A stretch of DNA of 64,000 nt, from positions 868,001 through 932,000 of the forward strand of contig NZ_CP113088.1 in NCBI RefSeq assembly GCF_026625145.1, read 5' to 3'. The notes below the pieces were generated by a model, which was given only the letters and a program-made list of their open reading frames with translations, had not been told where the DNA came from and made no database searches. Shown in pieces: positions 55,737 through 63,244 of the stretch. The DNA is from Lacinutrix neustonica. GTDB taxonomy: Bacteria; Bacteroidota; Bacteroidia; Flavobacteriales; Flavobacteriaceae. The stretch's first letter is position 1. Each line of letters begins with the position of its first letter. The position numbers were made by a program, and so were the translations under genes.

Positions 55737-56228
55737 TTGAGTATCGAAAGACAAGAATCAGCACTTCAAGTTATAGTGCATACCTTAAAAGACAGAAGTG
55801 GAAGAATGAACTTTCACGAACTTGAGCGAGATTTATCTCGAAAAGGTCACACTTATTATGATGCTAGTTTTTTAGCAGATAGACTTCAACAATTAGAACT
55901 TGCGGAATACGTACCAAGGCAACATATTAAACTTACTCAAAAAGGTTGGGATTTCACTACCTTTTATGACCAAAGACTAACAGAACATAGAAACAACGAA
56001 GTAGAGATTTTAAATACTGAAAACCTGCAACTTCAGAATGAGAGTTTAAAATACCAAAACTCTATGAATGACAAACAATCGGAAATTGACAATTTGACTA
56101 TCGAAAATTTAAAATTACAGAATAGACAAATTAAGAGATATGTAATTTATTCGATAATAGCATTTGTCGCTGGAGCAATACTAACTAATATCAGTTCAAT
56201 ACTGAATTTTATAAAATCTTACTTTTAA
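55737..56228 (+). CDS. wHTH-coiled-coil protein with C-terminal membrane anchor (cassette 70)
   Basis: 163 residues from a TTG at 55737. Residues 5-80 look like a winged helix (IVHTLKDRSGRMNFHELERDLSRKGHTYYDASFLADRLQQLELAEYV). A leucine- and asparagine-rich coiled coil (ENLQLQNESLKYQNSMNDKQ) leads to a membrane anchor YVIYSIIAFVAGAILTNISSI. Membrane-tethered wHTH proteins could sense at the membrane or act as defence effectors. The stop codon overlaps the next ATG by one base. Confidence 0.65.
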   Translation: MSIERQESALQVIVHTLKDRSGRMNFHELERDLSRKGHTYYDASFLADRLQQLELAEYVPRQHIKLTQKGWDFTTFYDQRLTEHRNNEVEILNTENLQLQNESLKYQNSMNDKQSEIDNLTIENLKLQNRQIKRYVIYSIIAFVAGAILTNISSILNFIKSYF

Positions 56229-56509
56229 TGGGATTATTAAACATTGTGGTAAAAGACCATAGAAAAAAGCATTATTCACGAATGCACGATTTGAGAGAAG
56301 AAGTTGAATTACTTATCTGTGAAAACATAAACAAAATGAATAAAATTGAGGAAATGTATCTTCAATCAATTCAATCTATTGACAGAAGAACTGAAATGAC
56401 AGAACTTGACAAAGACGGTTGGTCAGAGGACAGAGGATTATATGATAGACTTGTTTTTGAATACCAAGAAAAAACAGGCGAATTAATGCAACGTTGGAAA
56501 AAAAACTAA
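56228..56509 (+). CDS. Unknown 93-residue helical protein (cassette 70)
   Basis: It is charged and helical (DHRKKHYSRMHDLREEVELLICENINKMNKIEEMYLQSIQS) with no known motif. Its start overlaps the stop of the wHTH membrane protein gene (TAATG), so the two are translationally coupled and probably interact. Confidence 0.65.
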   Translation: MGLLNIVVKDHRKKHYSRMHDLREEVELLICENINKMNKIEEMYLQSIQSIDRRTEMTELDKDGWSEDRGLYDRLVFEYQEKTGELMQRWKKN

Positions 56510-56640
56510 TGGCAACACCGTGTATAATTCATTGCTAGTTATAGCCTACTTACGAAAGTCCTCGCGGATTTTCTAGTCGGTTTTTATTTGCTAAATTATG
56601 TGCTAAACCACGCAACGCATCATATACATCAACGTTGGCA
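56510..56640 (+). other. attC-like site 70 (class II)
   Basis: Box TAATGGCAAC matches its cassette start GTTGCCATTA. Confidence 0.8.
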
Positions 56641-56664
56641 ATAATTAAAACAGAAATACGATTA

Positions 56665-57003
56665 ATGACTTTTGATAATTTATTTGATGTCCTTGAAAAC
56701 AATCAGATTGAAAGTAAAACTGACAGACAGATTGTAGAAAGAATTCTTGAAGCAGAAAGAGATTGGGTTGTACCAGTGTCTGACTTAAATCAGTTCATAG
56801 ATTTACTTGAAAAGGAAATTGGAGATAAAGCATCTAAAAGTAATTTGTCAAAATTGCAGGACAGGTATCAAATAAATGGATTTAAAAATTCAGCATGGAA
56901 TGCAGAAAGTGTTTATTCACTATTGGAAATTTTTGAGTTAACTGATTCGACTGATTTAAATTCAGTATTTACTGATTTATCAAACCGAATTAATAAAGAA
57001 TAG
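56665..57003 (+). CDS. Unknown 112-residue helical protein (cassette 71)
   Basis: From the ATG at 56665: MTFDNLFDVLENNQIESKTDRQIVERILEAERDWVVPVSDLNQFIDLLEKE, an acidic all-helical protein. A TTG exactly at the cassette junction (56635) would add ten residues. No motif recognised. The 260 bp after the gene hold only the tRNA-like segment. Confidence 0.6.
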   Translation: MTFDNLFDVLENNQIESKTDRQIVERILEAERDWVVPVSDLNQFIDLLEKEIGDKASKSNLSKLQDRYQINGFKNSAWNAESVYSLLEIFELTDSTDLNSVFTDLSNRINKE

Positions 57004-57141
57004 AAGAGCTTGTGTCAACAAGTTGATTTAGTTTATAATGTGATTACGAGCTTAGAATTTTGGATTAGCTTCATTGTAAAGCAATTTATTAATGAAATAC
57101 TAAAACTTAAAACTATGAATATATTGAAAAGCGTAATTGTC

Positions 57142-57253
57142 GGAGTGGGTGCTATTGTGTGGAGCCAAACACAAATTCGACTCGTAGGACTGATTAAATG
57201 ACATTGACTTATCAAGATAATGGTAAGGGGGTTCGAATCCCCCTCTCCACTCC
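57142..57253 (+). ncRNA. tRNA- or tmRNA-like 3' half (cassette 71)
   Basis: GGGGG-TTCGAAT-CCCCC at 57227-57243 is a perfect T arm with a consensus T loop. GGAGTGG (57142-57148) can pair with CCACTCC (57247-57253), and GTGGAGC (57159-57165) with TCTCCAC (57244-57250) at 6 of 7 positions; either could be an acceptor stem. I cannot fold a normal D or anticodon arm between them. It may be a tRNA/tmRNA fragment picked up by the cassette or a mimic. Confidence 0.35.
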
Positions 57254-57267
57254 TTCTAAAAAACTAT

Positions 57268-57461
57268 TGCCAACAATGGCTATAATTAATGCGGGTTTTG
57301 GTGCTTAACCCAAAGTTTAGTGCTTTCAACTAAGTCCACCAAATCTTTTGATTTGGCTTTAGAATAAAAAAGATAAAACAAAATAAAAAGTTTTGGCTAA
57401 GTGCTTAATCGGAAATTCAGTAATTTTAATTCCCGTACTAATCATAGCCGAGACGTTGGCA
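57268..57461 (+). other. attC-like site 71 (class VI, long)
   Basis: Box TATTGCCAAC matches its cassette start GTTGGCAATA. Body close to site 56. Confidence 0.75.
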
Positions 57462-57473
57462 TTAATTGAGAAA

Positions 57474-58415
57474 ATGAATAAACTAATAAAAATTTCAACC
57501 TATATAATTCCACTTATCTTGTGCTTTAATGCACTAGCACAAACTGACTGGACAAACAAATCTGAATCAGAGATTAGTCAATTGGTTAAGGAATGGGAAA
57601 AAACTGAACCAAAAAGTGACACTATACTAAACAACTTGGGATACTGTTACTCTAAAGGCTTAACTGTAAAACAGAATTATGAGACAGCCTTTAACTACTA
57701 TGGTCAGTCAGCTAAAATGGGACACGCAAGGGCTAAAAACAATGTTGGTGATATGTACAAGAATGGTTACCATGTCATCAAAGATTATCAAAAGGCAATA
57801 GTTTTGTTCAGGCAGGCTTCAAATCTTGGTGACCCTTATGGAATGTCGAATCTTGCAGACTGTTTTGAGAATGGGTATGGAACTAAAATTGATATTGATA
57901 GTGCAATTTTTTGGTATGAAAAATCTGCTGAATTAGGCCATAGCCTAGCTCAGAATAATCTTGGGACTCTCTTTCTACTAGGCAAAAAAGTCGAGCAAGA
58001 CTTTAATAAAGCCTTGTATTACTTTAAACTAGCAGCAAATCAAAATGAGTCAACCGCTATAACTAACGTAGGTAGAATATACAGACAAGGATTAGGCGTT
58101 GAAAAGAATTTTGATTTGGCATTTCAATATTTAAGTCGAGCAGCAGAAAAGAATAATGTTTATGGGCTTTTTGAATTTGGCAATCTCTACTATAATGGGG
58201 AAGGTGTAAAAGTGGATTACAAAAAAGCAGCTGATAACTATGAAAAATCTGCTCAATTAGGTTTTGTAACTGCTCAAGTGAGTATTGCTTACATGTATGA
58301 AAATGGACAAGGAGTTAGTCAAGATGTAACTATAGCTATTGAATGGTATGAAAGGGCCGCTTCACAAAACGACCAATATTCAATAGGTCGCTTAAAAAAA
58401 TTAAAGAAAAACTAA
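57474..58415 (+). CDS. Secreted Sel1-repeat protein (cassette 72)
   Basis: 313 residues from the ATG at 57474 with a signal peptide MNKLIKISTYIIPLILCFNALAQ. About seven Sel1-like repeats follow, each with the pattern A..NLG.mY..G.GV..D..KA..Y..KAA (for example ARAKNNVGDMYKNGYHVIKD and AQVSIAYMYENGQGVSQD). Sel1 solenoids bind proteins and often recruit partners in the periplasm. No partner is in the cassette. Confidence 0.85.
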   Translation: MNKLIKISTYIIPLILCFNALAQTDWTNKSESEISQLVKEWEKTEPKSDTILNNLGYCYSKGLTVKQNYETAFNYYGQSAKMGHARAKNNVGDMYKNGYHVIKDYQKAIVLFRQASNLGDPYGMSNLADCFENGYGTKIDIDSAIFWYEKSAELGHSLAQNNLGTLFLLGKKVEQDFNKALYYFKLAANQNESTAITNVGRIYRQGLGVEKNFDLAFQYLSRAAEKNNVYGLFEFGNLYYNGEGVKVDYKKAADNYEKSAQLGFVTAQVSIAYMYENGQGVSQDVTIAIEWYERAASQNDQYSIGRLKKLKKN

Positions 58416-58550
58416 TGCCAACACAGTGTATAATTAATTGCTGTGGCAAGTGATTATTTGGAAAATTCCTTCGGAATTTTCTCCGGCACGTCTAAGTTTA
58501 CTAAATTAGTTGCTTATAAACGCAACTAACCATACCCATCAACGTTAGCC
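58416..58550 (+). other. attC-like site 72 (class IIb)
   Basis: Box TAATGCCAAC matches its cassette start GTTGGCATTA. Confidence 0.8.
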
Positions 58551-59009
58551 CACATGCCCACTCGGCTCGAAAAAAAATTCTAAAGTTGCTTAAAAGTGAT
58601 TTAAAAATAAAAAAAACAACGCTTCTCACCTGCTCACTCAACCTATTTCGGATAAAACACAACGCGACACTGTTGAGACGGACTCTTTAACGTTTCGGCA
58701 AAACTGTATGTGAAATAAAATATCATACTCAATCCTTTTCTGACATCAGTAAAACGCAACTCTTGCGGCGGATTTATATAGCAAACGGCAAATCGTAACG
58801 CACAAAAGATAAAATCAATAGTAGCACGTAAAACAAAACTCTGCGGAGCTGCAAAGCCATATGGAGAAAAATAAAATAACGTGGGCTAACAATGTGTAAA
58901 ATAAATACTACTTTTATGGCTTAACCTAAAGGCAGTTCATGTTAGCTTGCTTCGGATTTTCCTACGGAAAATCCCCGCACACTAACCCGTACTTACCTTA
59001 CACGAACCG
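58545..59009 (+). repeat. Cassette 73: ORF-less, family A, 465-bp subtype
   Basis: First half of the duplicated two-cassette block; matches 8744-9208 including the rare CAGTTCATG. No gene seen. Confidence 0.9.
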
Positions 59010-59015
59010 TTAGCC
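58884..59015 (+). other. attC-like site 73 (class IV)
   Basis: Box GTGGGCTAAC; CAGTTCATG variant as in site 11. Confidence 0.8.
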
Positions 59016-59487
59016 CACATGCCCACTCGGCTCGAAAAAAAATCCTAAAGTTGCTTAAAAGTGGTTTAAAAGTAAAAAACAACGCTTCTCACCTTCTTAC
59101 TCAACCGATTTCGGATAATAGCACTACGCGCCACTGTTGCGACGGACACTTTTACGTTGCGGCAAAGATAGATGTAAAAAGCTGATGCCGCTCTAAGTTT
59201 ATTACTCAACCGTATTCTGACTTAAACAACACGAAACTATTACGGCGGATTGCTATTAAAAGCGGCATATCTTAACCTTCAAAATATAAAATCAATAGCT
59301 ATCTGTAAAACAATACTTTGCGAAACTGGAACTCCAACTGTTATGAAATAAAATAACGTGGGCTAACACGGTGTATAAAAAATTGCTATTTTGGGCTAGC
59401 ACAATGGTAGTTGCTTGTTTGCTTGCGTCTGATTTTCCTACGGAAAATCCCCGCACTCAAACTACGCAACTTATCATACACGAACCG
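59010..59487 (+). repeat. Cassette 74: ORF-less, family A, 478-bp subtype
   Basis: Second half of the duplicated block; same length as 9209-9686. No gene seen. Confidence 0.9.
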
Positions 59488-59493
59488 TTGTGT
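59361..59493 (+). other. attC-like site 74 (class IV)
   Basis: Box GTGGGCTAAC. Confidence 0.8.
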
Positions 59494-59512
59494 GTCATTT
59501 GAACTCAAACCT

Positions 59513-59971
59513 ATGAAAAGAATTTCAACGTTACTTTTTTTAATTAATCTGACTGTTTCCTGTGCGCAAAACGAGCAAGCCAATGTAATTGGAGAATGGA
59601 AAATTATTTCAGTAAATAGTGGAGACTTTTATCTGAATACTCAAACCGATTCTGTTTCTATTTTAAAGCATTTTAAAGAGATTTTCACTGATTCATTGGA
59701 ATTAGATAATGTCATAAAAGTTGCAAAAATGACTTACGACAATAATGTAATGGAATTCAATAAGAGCGGAATTTATACGCAAAAAATTGATTCGAAATTG
59801 AGTATGAATGGAACTTACGAATTAAAACCATCTATTGGAAAAATAAATGTGTTACTAAAAGACAGTGTGAATTGGGAAATGGACTATGAATTAGTCGATA
59901 AGCAATTACATCTGACTTCAGCGCTTTATGGGAAAAAATCTGAATTCGTTCTTGAGAAAATTGAAAAATAA
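59513..59971 (+). CDS. Predicted lipoprotein, lipocalin-like (cassette 75)
   Basis: 152 residues from the ATG at 59513. Lipoprotein signal MKRISTLLFLINLTVSC with Cys17. The mature part reads like a small lipocalin-type domain: NVIGEWKIISVNSGDFYLN at the first strand, then MEFNKSGIYTQKID and NGTYELKPSIGKINVLL. Such domains bind lipids or small hydrophobic molecules in Bacteroidota. Ligand unknown. Confidence 0.7.
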   Translation: MKRISTLLFLINLTVSCAQNEQANVIGEWKIISVNSGDFYLNTQTDSVSILKHFKEIFTDSLELDNVIKVAKMTYDNNVMEFNKSGIYTQKIDSKLSMNGTYELKPSIGKINVLLKDSVNWEMDYELVDKQLHLTSALYGKKSEFVLEKIEK

Positions 59972-59980
59972 AAAAACGCC

Positions 59981-60115
59981 ACACAACACCGTGTATAATT
60001 AATTGCTGTGGCAAGTGCTTATTTGGAAAATTCCTTCGGAATTTTCTCCGGTACGTCTAAGTTTACTAAATTAGTTGCTTATAAACGCAACTAACCATAC
60101 ACATCAACGTTATGT
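59981..60115 (+). other. attC-like site 75 (class IIb)
   Basis: Box CACACAAC matches its cassette start GTTGTGTG over 8 bases; pairing stops there. Confidence 0.75.
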
Positions 60116-60566
60116 ACAATGCCTCACTCGGCTCAAAAAAAACCAAATTCGCTAAAACTAAAACTCTAAAGCATTAATTTTTATCAAAAAAATTAACACG
60201 CAATTATTACGTAAAATAACGGTTTGTAAACGGTTTAAATAGCAAAACGGAGCAATACGCAACGGATCTACCACTCAATCGCTTTCTGCCAAGTTAAATG
60301 CACAACTCTTGCGGACGATTGCTCTACTCCTATTACGGATAAAAACACGAATTTAAAACTGCTGCTTAAAGTAAAACCAAATGTTGCGAATAGCTGACTT
60401 TCAGATGCGTAAACGCAATAAAAAGATATAAAACACTGTACATAACAATGTGTAAAAATAATTGCTTGGTTCTATCTTACTCGGAAAATCCTAGCGGATT
60501 TTCTTCTGGTTCGGTAATATTTACTATTTTAGGTGCTTAATCACGCAACTATCCTTACACGAAACG
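60110..60566 (+). repeat. Cassette 76: ORF-less, family D
   Basis: 457 bp, first of a D-D-B tandem. No gene seen. Confidence 0.9.
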
Positions 60567-60572
60567 TTATGT
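60440..60572 (+). other. attC-like site 76 (class I)
   Basis: Box TGTACATAAC. Confidence 0.8.
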
Positions 60573-61023
60573 ACAATGCCTCACTCGGCTCAAAAAAAAC
60601 CAAATTCGCTAAAACTAAAACTCTAAAGCATTAATTTTTATCAAAAAAATTAACACGCAATTATTACGTAAAATAACGGTTTGTAAACGGTTTAAATCGC
60701 AAAACGGAGCAATACGCAACGGATCTACCACTCAATCGCTTTCTGACAAGTTAAATGCGCAACTCTTGCGGACGATTGCTCTACTCCTATTACGGATAAA
60801 AACACGAATTTAAAACTGCTGCTTAAAGCAAAACGAAATGTTGCGAATAGCTGACTTTCAGAGGCGTAAACGCAATAAAAAAATATAAAACACTGTACAT
60901 AACAATGTGTAAAAATAATTGCTTGGTTCTATCTTACTCGGAAAATCCTAGCGGATTTTCCTCCGGTTCGGTAATATTTACTATTTTAGGTGCTTAATCA
61001 CGCAACTATCCTTACACGAAACG
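60567..61023 (+). repeat. Cassette 77: ORF-less, family D
   Basis: 457 bp, nearly identical to cassette 76. No gene seen. Confidence 0.9.
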
Positions 61024-61029
61024 TTGTGT
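60897..61029 (+). other. attC-like site 77 (class I)
   Basis: Box TGTACATAAC. Confidence 0.8.
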
Positions 61030-61481
61030 ACAATGGCTCACTCGGCTCAAAAAAAAACCATATTCGCTAAAACTAATACTCTAAAGCATTAATTTTTATC
61101 AAAAAAATTAACACGTAATTATTACGCAAAATAACGGTTTGTAAACGGATTAAATAGCAAAACGGAGCAATACGCAACGGATCTACCACTCAATCGCTTT
61201 CTGACAACTTAAATGCGCAACTGTAACGGACTACCGCTCTGCTCCTATTACGTATAAAAACATGACTCTAAAAGTGCTGTTTAAAGCAAAAAGCAATATT
61301 GACAACGGATAACACTCGGTGTGATAAATGGAATAAAAAATATAAAGCACTGTACACAACAGTGTGTAAAAATAATTGCTTGGTTCTATCTTACTCGGAA
61401 AATCCTAGCGGATTTTCCTGCTGGTTCGTTAATATTTACTATTTTAGAGGCTTAATCACGCAACTATCCTTACACGTAACG
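61024..61481 (+). repeat. Cassette 78: ORF-less, family B
   Basis: 458 bp, closes the D-D-B tandem. No gene seen. Confidence 0.9.
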
Positions 61482-61487
61482 TTGTGC
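61354..61487 (+). other. attC-like site 78 (class I)
   Basis: Box TGTACACAAC. Confidence 0.8.
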
Positions 61488-61493
61488 CTAATT

Positions 61494-62135
61494 ATGAAAA
61501 TCCCTTTAAAGAAAATATCAATTGCAATTATCGGAATACTTTTCGTTGGATTTATATTGTATAAAATCACTATTTCTTCACTAGATAAAGAACGGAACTA
61601 TGAAAAATATGGAATGGCATTTAATGCAAAAAGAGCGGAAATTGGACTTATGGAAATTTCTGAAAATTGGGAATCAGAATATCTCGGTAATTTAGCATAT
61701 TCTGACGACAACATAACTGGATTTGAGCCTTCCGAATTTGAACAAGTATTTAGCTTCAGTGACATAACAAGTGGAATGAATTATGTAAATCATGCTCCGG
61801 ATAATAATACAACTTTCATTGGAAAAGTTATTTGGATTAACTCAAATATACTCTTTTGGAAAAATGGAATATCCGGCGAAATGGATATGTATGAAAGAGA
61901 TATTGACTCATCGACAACAGAAAGTTTGAATATTACATATCATTTCAGAGACGACAATGGAAATAAAGATTACTTTGAGGCTAATCATTCAATTTATAAG
62001 TTAGACGAATTCTCTTGCGGAACACCTTTGATAATGGAAAGAGAGGAACAGCGGATTTACGGAAAACCTTATTTTGGAAACATTACAAAGAAACAAGCTG
62101 ATAGTATTTTAACAAAATGGAATAAAAAAAACTAG
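61494..62135 (+). CDS. Membrane-anchored or exported protein, 213 residues (cassette 79)
   Basis: From the ATG at 61494: MKIPLKKISIAIIGILFVGFILYKI is an N-terminal membrane anchor. The rest is an acidic extracytoplasmic domain (EISENWESEYLGNLAYSDDNITGFEPSEFEQVF) with no recognised family; TKKQADSILTKWNKKN closes it. The ATG is 12 bp after the junction. Function unknown. Confidence 0.7.
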   Translation: MKIPLKKISIAIIGILFVGFILYKITISSLDKERNYEKYGMAFNAKRAEIGLMEISENWESEYLGNLAYSDDNITGFEPSEFEQVFSFSDITSGMNYVNHAPDNNTTFIGKVIWINSNILFWKNGISGEMDMYERDIDSSTTESLNITYHFRDDNGNKDYFEANHSIYKLDEFSCGTPLIMEREEQRIYGKPYFGNITKKQADSILTKWNKKN

Positions 62136-62268
62136 GCACAACAACGTGTAAAAATAATTGCTTGGTCCTCTCTTACTCGGAAAATCCTGCGGATTTTCCT
62201 CTCGGTTCGTTAATATTTACTATTTTAGAGGCTTATAAACGCAACTATCCTTACACCAAACGTTGTGT
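62136..62268 (+). other. attC-like site 79 (class I)
   Basis: Box TAGGCACAAC matches its cassette start GTTGTGCCTA. Confidence 0.8.
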
Positions 62269-62280
62269 GTAATTTGAGAA

Positions 62281-62676
62281 ATGAGACAAACGATAACCAA
62301 AAGTGATAAAAATTTAAAGATTCTGAACAACCTAATTGTGAACGGATTTTACAATGGTTATGTCGGAACTAAAAAGTTCGAATTAATGCGGAATCGTTTT
62401 CCTAACAACCATAGAATAATCGGAATTTCAAATGACGGAAAAAATTACGATTTGAAATTTGACTTTAAATCACCATTGAATATTGCAGTGAAATTTTTAC
62501 TCACACTCGGAATTTTGATTTCAATAATTTCGTTGATTAAAGGAAATTGGATTTTACCAATTGTAGTTGTTATTTTTGGACTGATTATATTAATTGACTT
62601 TAAACTAAAAGAGAAAAAAGAAATCAATTTTTTTACAGACAAACTATTAGTATTCCATAAAACTGAATTCGAATAA
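62281..62676 (+). CDS. Two-helix membrane protein, 131 residues (cassette 80)
   Basis: A soluble N-terminal half (SDKNLKILNNLIVNGFYNGYVGTKKFELMRNRFPNNHRIIG) is followed by two membrane segments (FLLTLGILISIISLI and WILPIVVVIFGLIILIDF). The stop codon is immediately followed by the ATG of the next gene (TAA-ATG), so the two are one transcription unit. Function unknown. Confidence 0.65.
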   Translation: MRQTITKSDKNLKILNNLIVNGFYNGYVGTKKFELMRNRFPNNHRIIGISNDGKNYDLKFDFKSPLNIAVKFLLTLGILISIISLIKGNWILPIVVVIFGLIILIDFKLKEKKEINFFTDKLLVFHKTEFE

Positions 62677-63087
62677 ATGGAAAATCATAAACCTTACGAT
62701 AAACAAATTGGATACTCTCACGATTTTGAGGTAGAATATCGCATTTTAACGCAATCAGAAGGTGGCAGAAAAACACTTCCTTATCAAGGAATTCGTTGGG
62801 ATTTTTGGTAAGAATATAATGGGAAACATAAAGACCAGCTTTTTATGATTTGGCCTGAATTTATGGATGAGAATGGACAAGTCATTACTCAAAAAAATAG
62901 TCCTGTTCCAACTTCAGGAAAAGCTAAAATGTGGATTATTAATGATGCATTAAGAAAATACCACAAAGATAAAATTAAAATAGGAATGAAAGGTAATGGT
63001 CACGAAGGTGGAACAGTAGTTGCCAAGTATGTAGTTTCTAAAATTGTTGGGCTAATGACGAATCCTATAAAAGAAATTGAAAAATAA
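62677..63087 (+). pseudogene. Unknown small protein with an in-frame TAA stop (cassette 80)
   Basis: The frame opens MENHKPYDKQIGYSHDFEVEYRILTQSEGGRKT and continues after a TAA at 62809-62811 as EYNGKHKDQLFMIWPEFMDENGQV to the end, 136 codons in all. The stop sits in DFW*EYNG, where a tyrosine codon TAT or TAC would fit. This is the only broken gene in the window not explained by a CCGG-related indel. It could be a true nonsense mutation, a base error, or a restart at 62845. Family unknown. Confidence 0.6.
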
Positions 63088-63094
63088 AAACTAC

Positions 63095-63228
63095 ACACAA
63101 CACGGTGTATAATTAATTGCTTTGGCAAGTGCTTATTTGGAAAATTCCTTCGGAATTTTCTCTGGTACGTTTAAGTTTACTAAATTAGTTGCTTAACACG
63201 CAACTAACCATACACATCAACGTTGTAG
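63095..63228 (+). other. attC-like site 80 (class IIb)
   Basis: Box TACACACAAC matches its cassette start GTTGTGTGTA. Confidence 0.8.
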
Positions 63229-63244
63229 CCAATACGAATAAACA

